From NCBI GenBank assembly GCA_018806915.1, contig JAGKQI010000081.1, positions 496,001 to 560,000 of the forward strand: a stretch of DNA of 64,000 bases, in the 5' to 3' direction. This stretch comes from Phytophthora colocasiae. Taxonomy: Eukaryota > Oomycota > Peronosporomycetes > Peronosporales > Peronosporaceae. Shown in pieces: positions 29,601-40,420 of this stretch; the first letter of the stretch is position 1; the number at the start of each line of letters is the position of its first letter. The position numbers and the translations under genes are program-made. The notes below the pieces were generated by a model. That model made no database searches and was not told the origin of the DNA. It saw only the letters and a list, made by a program, of their open reading frames with translations.

Positions 29601-32533
29601 AGCGGCCATCTCCCTCTGTGGGCTAGATGTTCTTTCCGAGCCAGTCTAGTTCCTCCGTCATCTGAAATGTCACCAATAAAGCGAATCTTGCTGCTGAACT
29701 TCACGTTGAATTGTAAGATCCGTTGCTGAAGATCCCTGTTTACTTCGAACCATATAGGTCGGTCGTTAGGCCTAGCTGACGTGCATTCCACCGGGTTTGT
29801 CCAATCCACCGAGACAGAGACTCCGAGACGTGCGGCCGCTCTGACCGTCTGATGGACCCAATCATGTAGATGCGGAGGTGGTTCTAGCGCCACCTCAAGC
29901 GGATGACACGTGAGTCCCGCTTTAATTTGGTATAGTTCAAAGCATTCAGCGAGTAAGTGGTATGCTGGCACGTGCGGCGAATTTTGAACTCGAAGTGCTA
30001 GCTGAACCCTTGATGTATTACACGCATCAACCAGGCTATTTAATCCGAGGCCTTGAGTTCGATCGTGGAATACAGCTTGTGGTGTACCAAAAGGTAACTT
30101 TAACACGGATCGGGCTACGCGCCGTACAAGTTTGTCGACGTGGTGGGCCATTTTGAGTGTCGACCCCAACTGAGTCCTGTACTGAAGTCGTGGTATCCAG
30201 ACATTGTTCACAATGTATCTGAGTTGATCTGCTGTGAGCCTGCATTTCATGATGATCTTTGCATCCGATTTCAGCTGATTCCACACGGGGCGCATCGTTT
30301 TGCTCCAGATATCACTTGAACTCTGATAGACACCGAGGTGTTTGAAGCCTTCTGCCGGACTGACTACTGAAACCGGTTGTGGTTCGCCGTAGCCATCGTT
30401 TAAGTACACTGTATCCTCATGTGTCTGTCGGCCTGGGTGGTAATGCATGAAGAAGGACTTCTTGGCCCCGAATACCCCTCCAGTTGCGTGCATTCCAGTA
30501 AATAGATTGGATATTTCAACCCGACTCTCGATTCCCTCTCTCGACGTGGCCACATCAATGACGTCATCTACTAACACAGTCGCTGCAATCGTTTCATTTC
30601 CCGGCCGCTGGCTATGGCTGGTAACCACCGCCCCAACACCCCGGTCCTGGCGCTCCATTAAGAGATCCATGTAAAATCCAATATGCCGAATCGATAAGAC
30701 GGAACCTTGTCCTAGTCCAAATTCACGCTTTCCCGTTTCGACCCATCCGAGCGCAGTACGGACGTCAATCTCTCCAGCCCCTAAGAACCCCATAAGAATG
30801 TTGTATAAGAGGCTGGGGGTTCCAATACGGCGGTAAATGTATGCCATCACCCAACGAGGAATACGGTCATAGCATTTTTCGCAGTCCTTGCTCAAGATAT
30901 ACAGCTCTTCTTTGCGTTGTTTGGCTCGGTCAAGCAGGAGTGTGGTTGCTAATGCTGCATCTTGAACGTTCCTATTGCGTTGGAATCCATGCTGGAGGTC
31001 GGTGGTTCGGGACTTTACACTCAATGTATCCACTAATCGCTGTGAGTAACCTGGTTGTAAATGAGCTCTGGATTGTGATGGGTCTCCACGGCGGTAAACC
31101 CTGTCTGTCCCAAACTCCTGTGGCCTGTGGTGATTTAGGTAGGAACACCATTTGGCGGTGATTCAGAATTTCCGGAACCCATCCTGTTCGGAGTATCGTA
31201 TTCATAATAAGCTGCTCATATTCTCTGATAACCCGCGGTGCCGCTATCCACAGTTCTTGTGGTATACCGCCATACCCAGGTGATACTCCCGTGTTGACTC
31301 GAGCATCCACCCACGACTGCATTTCGTCGTTATAGTGAAAATCGGACCATTGTTGCCCGTCTTGCATGAACGTGTGCTTATGAGTGCCCCCCGCTTTGAT
31401 GTCATTTAGCATCCATTCTCTAACAAACTGGGGAAGACTCTCCTCATCTTCCACTGCTCCTGTTATCAGGTGCCGGGGTTCGGTTGTCATTTGGTCTGGA
31501 GGCATCCATGTGGACAGCAGGTCTGTCATTGCAACCTCTACTGCCCGTCTGGTTTCCACATAATCGTATTCTGGACCGTCTCCGACGAGAGCCCCTCGGA
31601 TATTAACTGGTGGCATTGTCCTCCCGATCGTGTCTTTCAGGAGCTTTCCTACTTTACCTGCAGCCATCCAAACACTCCGTTGAACTCGTTGTCCCTCTAG
31701 CCGTCTACGTTGTCGCCAACTTCTACGCGATCGTAACACTTTCTTCCATAGCACCCAGCCACGGCGTAGCCAGTCGTTCATCCCTGGGAGCGTTTGAGGT
31801 TGGACGGAGCACCTCCACTGATTAATTCGTTTGGCCCCTTCCGCATGTGGACTGGTACTTGGGATTCTCTCCGGGAAAACCACCCACTTCGGCCACTGCA
31901 ATTTTTGAAAGCTGTTCGCAGTATGTCCACTGAGCTGTTCGGCTGTTGCTGCAGTCGCCGAATGCTTTTATACTGGCAATGACAGCGGGCAGTCCGCTTG
32001 ATACTGACCGCCCTATCAATAGCCCGTCTACCTTGGCTTGTTTCCCCCCATACAGATTTGGCTGCTTCATACATGCAGGCGTAGAGGTTTTTAATGGCAG
32101 AATCTAGCCACACAGCACAACCATCGTCGGATTCTTCAGGTGGTGGAGGAGGTAAACAGCGGGGCCTTTGTTGAAGTTCGTGATCAATACATGCCGAAAA
32201 TATTTGTAGCTCCGCAGGAGTTGGTCGGCGAACAGCCAGCACCCGTATAGGATTCTGTCCTTGTAGGTTGCTATTTACTCGCTGGATTCTGTCGAGCGCT
32301 AGTGCTACGAATGGTGTCCCGACATGATCCCCCGTGTTAATGGAGTACAGCCATATACCGCTCCGCTTGACTTGATGTGCATGTTGTGCGCTAATGTACA
32401 CGTCGTCAAGAGCCGTTTTCGTGGCACCGTTTTGATAAGTAAATCGCTGGGTGGTAGGATGTCGGAGTCTAAATGTTGAGAGGACTTCTTGTTCTGCTGT
32501 CCAGTCGCGAAAGTCTGACGATGCCCTTTGTGT
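26633..32533 (-). pseudogene. LINE ORF2, 3' part: RT, RNase H, Cys/His C-terminus
   Basis: It continues the endonuclease after the gypsy insertion, in the same frame (WTQRASSDFRDWTAEQ to ALDDVYIS, the end of the exo/endonuclease fold). A frameshift lies near 31,880 and another near 31,000. RT blocks are MVFLPKSPQ (~31,130), the LSKDCEKCYDRIP and GLGQGSVLS motifs (~30,880-30,700), and the active site VLVDDVID (~30,570). The RNase H residues lie in AAGDGSVIAG, RCECHALIAG, ICDNKAAIN and VRSHQEHVE (28,880-28,510). A Cys/His cluster, CRLCVDQHIDTQVH, lies near 28,110. A long conserved tail extends to the stop at 26633. RT and RNase H are in one undamaged 1,466-codon frame. Confidence 0.9.
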
Positions 32534-32538
32534 CCACC
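32534..32538. repeat. Gypsy target-site duplication (left copy)
   Basis: CCACC is repeated at 40416-40420. Joining across it restores the LINE ORF2 frame (DRW then TQRA). Confidence 0.95.
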
Positions 32539-32950
32539 TGTAACGGGGTTACACGGCGCTGCGCGCCTTGGCTACAATAGGTGTGGTATACACCATCCAG
32601 GTCACAAGTCACAGATCCGTGTACAACACATAGTGTTTCTCACACGTCACACATGTAGCCAGTTGCTGGCTGTTAGCTCAGAGCCACACATTACATTTGA
32701 TTAGGATTTAGTATGTTAGATACTAAATCCGTTACATTCAGGATTAGGGCAATAAAATAAATAAAAATCAGTTTGCATTTTACATAATTAGTGTTAGTTC
32801 CTTTATTATAGGGACACTGATTGTGAGAGTCCCGTATTTAGTGGACTACTTGGTTCTTGTATAGAACCGAAGGCTAGTGCCTTGCAAGCAGGACTCTACG
32901 AGTCAACCCAACTTCCTCTGTGCCGTGCACACCTACGCAGCCCCGCTGCA
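32539..32950 (+). repeat. Gypsy 5' LTR (412 bp)
   Basis: The terminal palindromic words are TGTAAC and CTGCA. It is followed by the primer-binding site TGGTAGCACTTG starting 2 bp after the LTR. Confidence 0.95.
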
Positions 32951-32952
32951 TC

Positions 32953-32966
32953 TGGTAGCACTTGTA
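32953..32966 (+). other. Gypsy primer-binding site
   Basis: TGGTAGCACTTGTA starts two bases after the 5' LTR. TGG pairs with a tRNA CCA tail, and the rest would match a tRNA 3' end reading ...CAAGTGCTACCA. The tRNA identity was not determined. Confidence 0.7.
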
Positions 32967-33007
32967 GTCAATCCAACTCCTGAGTTGAAGACTGTTTCTC
33001 TGTGAGA

Positions 33008-33930
33008 ATGGAGCCAGAAGCATACGCTCACTTGACTCGAGTCAGCGGGACACGCTTAACAAGCTTACGTCCTTGCTGGGCCCTGAAGGTATGGCGCACC
33101 TTGCGTCTCAAGGGCCGGAGGCCGTCAACGCGCGCCTGGAGGCATTTGCCTCGTACGAGAACGCTCTCGTTGAGCACATTCAGCGGAATGTAAAAGGAGT
33201 TAATCCCGCTCCGAGAGCTAAGCCCGTCACGCTCAGCGTGAAGACCTTTCACGGGCACGAAGGAGAGAACCTCCTATTGTGGACCCGAGAGGTCAGAGAT
33301 GGCCATGGGGGCCGCTATGCTCCAGTTGGAAGGCCAACGCGTGGCGTTCGCCATCTCTAAGCTCGAAGGTCGAGCACGAGAATGGGCCTTGACGTCTGGG
33401 ACGTCGGTAGAAATGGCCTTCCCCACTTGGGGTGAGCTTAAGGCCAAACTTACGCAAGTATTTGCTCCACCTAACCAGGCGTATCGCGTGCGGTCACGCT
33501 TCCTCGCTTGCCGACAGGGCAAGAAGGACCTGGTGGACTATGTCCAAGAGCTGCGCACGCTCATTGCCGGCATGGCTGCCGATCCTCTACCTGAGGTGGT
33601 CACTGTGACTATCTTCATGGAAGGTCTGAGAGCTGGCGTGGCCAGGACGGAGGCATTCCGTCAGAATCCTCGCACCTTCGAGGACGCTGTTAGCGTGGCA
33701 TTGAATGCTGAACACAACTTTAAGTTGTCGAGGGTCGGTGCTAATAGCACAGGGTCCGGGGACCTGAACCCATGGACCTCAGCTATGCTGAAGATGAAGT
33801 AGCCGAGCTACGAGCTGCGGTGCAGCGTATGAGCACTCGTCGGTGCTACACGTGTGGTAGTCCCACACACCTGAGGCCCAACTGCCCTCTGCGCAAAGAG
33901 CGCGCCGGCCAGAATGGCCGCAACCCCTGT
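33008..33930 (+). pseudogene. Gypsy Gag with CCHC knuckle, frameshifted
   Basis: ATG 33008 follows the PBS ([14 protein letters not shown]). The frame then shifts near 33055 to [18 protein letters not shown], again near 33295 to the retrotrans_gag core ([39 protein letters not shown]), again at a CCC run near 33772, and then to the zinc knuckle CYTCGSPTHLRPNC at 33845-33886. Each shift is consistent with a single-base indel. Gag packages the RNA and forms the particle; this copy cannot make it in one piece. Confidence 0.85.
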
Positions 33931-35116
33931 CGCGGGTCCCGCTTTGGGCTCTGCCCAGAAACGACGGCTCCCAGTAGACGCGGGGCGGTCTACTGGGGAA
34001 GAACTGAGTTCTGCAGTGCGTGAGAGGCACTGGGGCTCAGCCCCGAAGAGCTCCGTGCTCTTGAACACGGAACGTGTGAGCAAGCAGGGCTTGCTGGTCG
34101 TCCATGTGGACGTGAAGGGCTTCGAGAAGCCGTGGATCGTGTTGATCGATTCAGGAGCGTCTGGCAACTACGTCAGACGCTCCACCGTTGAGGGTAGTCA
34201 GCAATATGCTGAGGCGCTTCGAGCGCGAAGAGGTGACACCGTCACTGTCCGTCTAGCGACGGGCGTCCGTGTCACGGCAGCCAAGGTCCCGATGGACCTA
34301 CGGCTGAAGTTCCTGGACTTCGACAGCGTGGAACGCTGCTTGGTCTTGGACCTGGATTCGAGGTACGACCTCATCCTTGGTATGGCGTGGCTGGAGCGCC
34401 ACGAGCCATGGATCGACTGGAGGTCGAAGACCTTAGGTGCTACGCACTTCTCTCCTAGTGGAGCTTTGGCGAGTCATGAACCCACCTCTGCTAGGAAGCA
34501 GAAGCGCTATTGGCGTGAGCATCGAGCCGAGTCGGCAATGATGCTGGAAGTCGGTGTGTCCGAGTTAGTGGACAGCACCGAGTGCGAGGATCGCAGCCCT
34601 GTTGAGCGCATAGCGCTGGTTGGCAGTGAGTCAACGTGTGGGCAAAGCTCACGTAACCCGAGTGACGCCGGTCATGGACCGTCACTGGATGCCGATGGCA
34701 TCGGGCCTTACCAGGCCGTGAACTGTGGGGCGGCACGTACTCCGTCGAGTGATACTGGTCGTGGACCAAGTCGATCGCTGAGTGTCTCTGACACTGGACC
34801 TGTTACGGTCATTGATTGTGCAGCGGCACGTACTCCGCTGAGCGGCATCGGTCGTCGACCGAGTGGATCGCTGAGTGTCCCTGACACTGGGCCGAGAGAG
34901 GCCGAAACTTGTGCGACGGCACGTACTCCGTCGAGTAGACGATCTTCGGCTAGGCGAAGACGTCGTAAGGCCCTTCGGGCGAGACGCTCTGCGTCTGAGT
35001 CATCCGTGACGTCAAGTGCCGACGCACCGGAGGGCTGTGGGCAGCTATACACTCTGGTTGATGGAGTGGGCGGTAGTGCCGAAGGCAGTGTCCTGCTGGA
35101 CGACTTGCCGTGTTGA
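33914..35116 (+). CDS. Gypsy aspartic protease and linker (frame offset from pol)
   Basis: This 400-codon frame contains the retropepsin-like active site VLIDSGASGNYVRR (34138-34180). Downstream blocks VERCLVLDLDSRYDLILGMAW and LERHEPWIDW are typical of chromovirus proteases. The linker towards RT contains a 93-bp tandem repeat (34731-34933). The frame ends at 35116 with DDLPC-stop, while the RT frame continues immediately in another phase (DKLLELEEMSF), so a 1-base indel near 35110 separates protease from RT. It would normally be part of the Pol polyprotein. Confidence 0.8.
   Translation: MAATPVAGPALGSAQKRRLPVDAGRSTGEELSSAVRERHWGSAPKSSVLLNTERVSKQGLLVVHVDVKGFEKPWIVLIDSGASGNYVRRSTVEGSQQYAEALRARRGDTVTVRLATGVRVTAAKVPMDLRLKFLDFDSVERCLVLDLDSRYDLILGMAWLERHEPWIDWRSKTLGATHFSPSGALASHEPTSARKQKRYWREHRAESAMMLEVGVSELVDSTECEDRSPVERIALVGSESTCGQSSRNPSDAGHGPSLDADGIGPYQAVNCGAARTPSSDTGRGPSRSLSVSDTGPVTVIDCAAARTPLSGIGRRPSGSLSVPDTGPREAETCATARTPSSRRSSARRRRRKALRARRSASESSVTSSADAPEGCGQLYTLVDGVGGSAEGSVLLDDLPC
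34731..34940 (+). repeat. 93-bp coding tandem repeat in gypsy protease-RT linker
   Basis: CGGCACGTAC recurs at 34731, 34824 and 34917, exactly 93 bp (31 codons) apart. Units encode a repeated AARTPSSDTGRGPSRSLSV-like segment. The length is a multiple of three and the frame is kept. Confidence 0.85.
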
Positions 35117-35118
35117 CA

Positions 35119-38100
35119 AGCTCCTTGAGCTAGAAGAGATGTCCTTCGCCGACTTTGGCGATGCCTTGAAGGCTGGCGAATTCGCCGAGGTGGTCATCGT
35201 TCGACCTGAGGAGGAGTTAAACTCGTCGTCCCTCGTTGACGAGTCCGTCTTGGCCGAAGTCAAGAAGGCGTTGAACGCCAGGAGTGGATCGGAGATCCTC
35301 AAGAATCCCTCGGATCCCTTCCACTCCTTGCTGAAGGAATATGGAGACGTTGTCTCGAAGGAACCACCGAGTGGCCTGCCTCCCGACCGAGGCGTTCGTC
35401 ATGAGATCGACTTAGTTCCCGGAACTAAGTACTGCGTGACCCGACAGTGGCCTCTTCCTAAAGAGCAATGCGACGTCATTGACGCCTTCTTCCGTGCGAA
35501 GCACGCGGCGGGTCTCGTGCGCGAGAGCAAGTCTCCGCATTCCGCGCCAACGTTCTGTGTCAGAAAGCCGAATGGCAAGTGGCGTATCGTTCACGCTTTT
35601 AACAAGCTCAACACTGCCACGATTCCGGCGCAGACGCCGATTCCTAGGAAGGATGTTCTTCAGAACAACATGGTGGGTTGCACCATGTACAGTGCACTCG
35701 ACTTAGTCGATGGGTACTATCAGCTGCTCATGCGAGCCAGTGATATTCCGCTTACAGCGGTGAGCACCCCGAGCGGTATGCTCTGGGAGTGGCTCGTCAT
35801 GCCCCAAGGGCTCTCGAACGCGCCCGCAACGTTCAATCGTCTAGTGACGCAGCTGTTCAGGCCCCTACGGGCATTCGCACAAACGTACTTTGACGACGTG
35901 TTCGTCCACAGTCAGGCCGAACACGGCAAGACTGACGTTGAGGTGCACGTGGAACACGTGAGAGCTGTGCTCGAGTGCATGCGCACGAACAAGCTGTACG
36001 CCAACGCAGACAAGTGCGTCTTTGGCGCGGAAGAAATCCCCTTCCTAGGGTGCTTCATTGGGAAGCATGGCCTTCGTGCTGATCCAGCAAAGGTCAAGGC
36101 CATTGTGGATTGGCCGGTTCCCTTGAACCAGAAGGACTTGCGTAAGTGGCTGGGTTTGGCCAACTACTTGCACAAGTACAGCGAGAACTACGCTGAGTTG
36201 GCTCGGCCACTGACGGATCTCCTTAAGAAGGATGCCGAGTGGGTATGGCGTGCCGAGCACGAGAATGCGTTCACTTGTATCAAGGATAGCCTGCTTCAGG
36301 CACCGATACTGGCGCTGCCAGACCCCGCTCGTCCGTTTATTGTCGTCTGTGACGCCTCTGACTTTGCCATCGGCAGTGCTTTGCTACAAGCGGACGCCGA
36401 AGGGCGCGAACGCGTCATTGCGTTTGAGTCGCGACAGCTCAAGGCTGCTGAGAAGAACTATCCAGTTCATGACAAGGAGCTACTTGCGATGAAGTACGCT
36501 CTCGTCAAATTCAGGGTTCACCTGCTCGGCTCCAAGCCGTTTGTGATCTACACGGATCATGCGTCACTACGCACAGCGACGCAGTCGCCTCACCTCTCGC
36601 AGAGGATGGCCCGATGGCTCTCCTTCTTTGCGGAGTATAACTTCGAGGTGAAGTACAAGCCTGGCAGGCAGAACGTCCTCGCTGACGCGTTATCACGTCG
36701 CCCGGACTATGAGTTATCTCATGTCACCTCGGTGACGTCGTCCGTGACGGACATGGTTCGAGCAGCGTACGCTCAGGACGACTCTTGTGTCGCGTTGCTC
36801 CAAGCTCTGGGGAGCGATGAGTTTAAAGACTCAAAGGTGACTCTGTCACGACGCCTAAAGGCGAGACTCCAACGCTACAGCCTGGAAGGCGGTCTGCTGT
36901 ACTACAGCACGGGTCAGGATGACCCACCACGAGTGGTAGTTCCTCACGATGAGGATCTGAAGTACCGTATCCTCTATGAGGCTCACGACACACCCACAGG
37001 CGGCCACCTCGGTCGCGAGAAGACGTACGGCTCGGTGAGCTCCATGTACTGGTGGCCGAAGATGTACAAGTGGGTCAGCACATATGTGCGCACGTGCGAG
37101 ACGTGTCAGCGGGTTAAACCCTCGCCGCATGCGGCTGCGCCAGCGCTGGCGAGCTTACCTGTACCCTCTGGGTGTTGGCAGTCCATAAGTATGGACTTTG
37201 TGTTTGGCCTGCCGAAGGACTCGGCAGGCAACACGGGCGTGGTGGTCTTTGTTGACCGTCTGAGCAAGATGGCTCATCTAGCGGCTGTGCCGGACACCGT
37301 CGATGGTGCTGGTACAGCGACGATCTTCATCGATCGGGTCTTCCGCCAGCATGGGCTGCCTGAGACCATTGTCTCGGATCGAGATCCCCGTTTCACGGGT
37401 CACTTCTGGACGTCCGTCTTCAAGGTGCTGGGCACTCGACTGGACATGTCCACGGCGGACCATCCGCAGACCGACGGTCAGACCGAACGCGTGAACCGCG
37501 TTCTGGAGGACATCCTCCGCAGCGTATGCGCTGAAACGCCGAAGCGTTGGAGCGCTATGCTCCCTCTCGTTGAGTTCTCCATGAACAATGCGGTGCATGC
37601 CTCGACAGGCTTCACCCCGTTCTACGTGAACGGCCTTGCGCACCCGCGCGTTCCGCTCACTCCGCCACGCGGTAGCCTTGGGCTTGGTGGGGGAGAGGCT
37701 GTGCCGTCGCTCGACTCCGAGCTTGCTGATATCAGCCCTTCTGCTGTGCGTAAACAAGTCGATGACTTCCTCTCGGTGAGATTGAGCGTATTACGCCGTG
37801 TACGTGACGCGATGGCTGAAAGCCAAGACGTTCAGAAGGAACAAGCGGATACAAAAGGTAGAAGCAATGTATGGGAATTTAAGGTCGGTGACCAGGTTTT
37901 ATTAAACGCTAAGAACCTACCTACACATGCAGTGTCAAATGTCTTTAAGACGAAATTGCGTCCGCGTTTCATCGGACCATTTACGGTCGTGGCCAAGAAG
38001 GGCCTGGCATACACGCTTGACTTGCCAAAGCGGATGCGAACACACCCGGTGTTCTACGTCGGCTTGCTTAAGCCATATCGGGACCCCGCGGGGGTGAGCG

Positions 38101-38486
38101 CGGAGGCGCTGGCACCGACGACACGTGCCCAGGCTGCGTCATCTGCAGCAGCAACGTCACCTGACCTCGCAACTCAGCGAGCTGAAGCTCCTGCTGGTGC
38201 AGGCGAGCAGTCAGGGACTGAGGACCTTCGAGCCAAGCCATCCGGCTTTCAATCTCCTCCATGTCATGAGCGAGACGGGCATGCGAATGCCAAACACTCT
38301 CGACGTTCCCTTGAAGGGACTGAGTCTGACTCCGGAGAGTACCGATCGAGTGATCGAGTTGGTACCAGGCGCGATGCGACAAATAGCGCTCGTCACACTC
38401 ATCGAGTACGGCGTTCCGCAGCGAATCGGCCTCCTCCGCCGTTGCTCGATGAGCAGGGACTCCCCACTACCACGTGGAGCGCCTGA
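35119..38486 (+). CDS. Gypsy Pol: reverse transcriptase, RNase H, integrase
   Basis: This is one undamaged frame of more than 1,100 codons. RT runs from HEIDLVPGTKYCVTRQWPL through YSALDLVDGYYQL to the active site TYFDDVFVHS (35883-35912). RNase H follows (VVCDASDFAIG, ESRQLKAAEKNYPVHDKEL, YTDHASLRT). Integrase has an HHCC finger (HDTPTGGHLG...CETCQRVKPS, 36984-37122) and D-D-E residues (SMDFVFGLPKD, SDRDPRFTGHFW, HPQTDGQTERVNR at 37460-37500). A GPY/F-like module (RFIGPFTVV) and HPVFYVGLLKPY follow. The frame closes at 38486, just before a chromodomain in another phase. It acts in the particle and nucleus to copy and integrate the element. Confidence 0.95.
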
Positions 38487-39830
38487 TGGCGCGGCGTCGC
38501 CACCGTAGTCAAAACCAGTATCTGGTGAAGTGGCGTGGATATCCTCATTCCCAAAACTCGTGGGAGTTTGAAGGGTCCCTGAGGCAGGACTGCCCTGACG
38601 TCGTGGACGCTTTTGATCGCGAAGATCGGGGGCGCCCGAAGGGCTCGAGGTCGACCACTCGGTCGACACCCGCTTCTCACCACTAGTGTGAGAAGCTGAC
38701 GGACTAGCAGCCGAGCTCAGGCTCTGGTCCGTGGCTGGCACAGCCAGCGAGTCTCCCTCGGAGACTGAAGGAGCATCCTGCGAAGCAGGGATAGTGGCCT
38801 GAGAGGCGGGAGCCACTGCCGTCGTGTGACGAGGAAAGCGGCCGGGCCGCACGCGTATCTTCGCGTACTGGAAGAGTAGACCTCGGGCGAGGCGGACGTC
38901 CACCTCGGCGCAGCTCTCCATGAGCCGGTCAAACGACGCGAGCTTCCGTGAAGCCTCGGCCCAGGTGGCCACATGGACCATGTAGTCCCGGGTGGTCTCT
39001 CCGGTTTGGAGCAGGAGTGGATAAGTCCTCATCTGAGGCACAGACTCCCGTCGCCGTTGCTTATCTAAGCGTTGCCGATACTCGGCGAGTGTGCACACCT
39101 GCGGGGTCAGGAAACGCTCATGGAGCCCCTGTCGCTGCTGAGTCTCAGCCACCGTACGTGGAGGATTGCCTATGGCGTAACCATGCAGGTTTGGCTGCGC
39201 CATCAACTGCTTCACCTGCTCGGCAGGGTCGCGAGGCTCGAAGCCGTAGTCGCGCCGCGACGAAGTCCCCACGATGTCCCGTTGGACCGGTCGACGTGAC
39301 TCTGGAGCACCGCTCAGGGAAGCCTCCTGTGCCTCATCCAGAGGGTTGGTGATCGCGTCTTCGACTCCCTTGAGTGACTCTGGCTCATCGCGAGCAGGAA
39401 GCGGTGGTGCGTTGCGCAACGCGTTGAGCACGAGGCTCGAAGGTCCCTCCGGGAACGGATTGGGCTGCCGCAGCTGCCGAGGAATTGAGTACCGACGCGG
39501 ATCGCGTGGAGAGCGCAGCTCAGATCGGGTCGTCCGAGGGCTCGCAGGAGCAGGAGACGCATGGGCATCGCCCTGTTCGGACTCCTCGTAGTCCACTTCG
39601 ACCTCGCCTTCCTCTGTAGGAGAGCGACGTGGGTCGCGCGTCGGCGACGCTGTCGTGTACTCGAAGGGTGAGCCACCGCTACCACTTGACGTCGGGCTGG
39701 CCTTGAACATCGCTCCGTAGCGAAGGCGAGACGCCGCGAAATACTCCGAATCGGAGAGCGTGAGAGGAGCCGAGGGCTCAGACCGGAAAGCGCTGAGGCG
39801 CTGGGGCGTAGACGCCTGGTCACTGGACAC
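38068..39830 (-). CDS. Antisense ORF of the gypsy element (539 aa plus coiled coil in next frame)
   Basis: A 539-codon frame on the minus strand starts at 39830 (MSSDQASTPQRLSAFRSEPS) and fills the space between chromodomain and 3' LTR. The N-terminal ~200 residues are Ser/Pro/Arg-rich and acidic. A central part looks folded (VCTLAEYRQRLDKQRRRESV; YMVHVATWAEASRKLASFDR; LARGLLFQYAKIRV). Beyond about 38,440 the meaningful frame shifts, and continues to a stop at 38068 as EEADSLRNAVLDECDERYLS followed by a coiled-coil-like stretch (ARLHQQELQLAELRGQVTLL). The single-base deletion that explains this also explains the pol/chromodomain shift. The function is unknown and I recognise no family. Confidence 0.6.
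38462..38686 (+). CDS. Gypsy integrase C-terminal chromodomain (frameshifted from pol)
   Basis: In a frame one step away from pol, YHVERLMARRRHRSQNQYLV and KWRGYPHSQNSWEFE form a canonical chromodomain, including the aromatic residues that cage methylated lysine. A C-terminal tail and stop follow at 38686. In intact chromoviruses it is fused to integrase and steers insertion to specific chromatin. Here a 1-base deletion between about 38425 and 38465 cuts it off. Confidence 0.85.
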   Translation, partial: PHYHVERLMARRRHRSQNQYLVKWRGYPHSQNSWEFEGSLRQDCPDVVDAFDREDRGRPKGSRSTTRSTPASHH

Positions 39831-39991
39831 CTCAGGAGCGGTTGGCTCGCTGGGGAGAATTGAAGAATGTGCTCGTTGAGCCAGCGCACCCGCACTCTCG
39901 TTGAGAGATTTCTTTTATCGGAAAGTTGCCGGTGACAGGCCTTGACAAGGCAGTTATGTCTACAGTTGTAGATACTCCGTATCCACGGTTT

Positions 39992-40003
39992 GGTGGGGGA
40001 GGG
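39992..40003 (+). other. Gypsy polypurine tract
   Basis: GGTGGGGGAGGG lies directly before the 3' LTR, the expected plus-strand priming site. Confidence 0.85.
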
Positions 40004-40415
40004 TGTAACGGGGTTACACGGCGCTGCGCGCCTTGGCTACAATAGGTGTGGTATACACCATCCAGGTCACAAGTCACAGATCCGTGTACAACACATAGTG
40101 TTTCTCACACGTCACACATGTAGCCAGTTGCTGGCTGTTAGCTCAGAGCCACACATTACATTTGATTAGGATTTAGTATGTTAGATACTAAATCCGTTAC
40201 ATTCAGGATTAGGGCAATAAAATAAATAAAAATCAGTTTGCATTTTACATAATTAGTGTTAGTTCCTTTATTATAGGGACACTGATTGTGAGAGTCCCGT
40301 ATTTAGTGGACTACTTGGTTCTTGTATAGAACCGAAGGCTAGTGCCTTGCAAGCAGGACTCTACGAGTCAACCCAACTTCCTCTGTGCCGTGCACACCTA
40401 CGCAGCCCCGCTGCA
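40004..40415 (+). repeat. Gypsy 3' LTR (412 bp)
   Basis: It is the same length as the 5' LTR and identical on visual comparison. It is followed by the duplicated CCACC (40416-40420) and then LINE sequence. Confidence 0.95.
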
Positions 40416-40420
40416 CCACC

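Larger units (their letters stand above)
32539..40415 (+). mobile_element. Ty3/gypsy chromovirus with antisense ORF, 7,877 bp
   Basis: Two 412-bp LTRs (32539-32950 and 40004-40415; TGTAACGG...GCTGCA) look identical by eye, and the 5-bp duplication CCACC flanks the element. The order gag - CCHC - protease - RT - RNase H - integrase - chromodomain identifies a Ty3/gypsy chromovirus. About 1.3 kb between the chromodomain and 3' LTR carries a minus-strand reading frame. It inserted inside the endonuclease of the LINE, so it is the youngest layer of the nest. Identical LTRs imply a very recent insertion. Confidence 0.96.
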
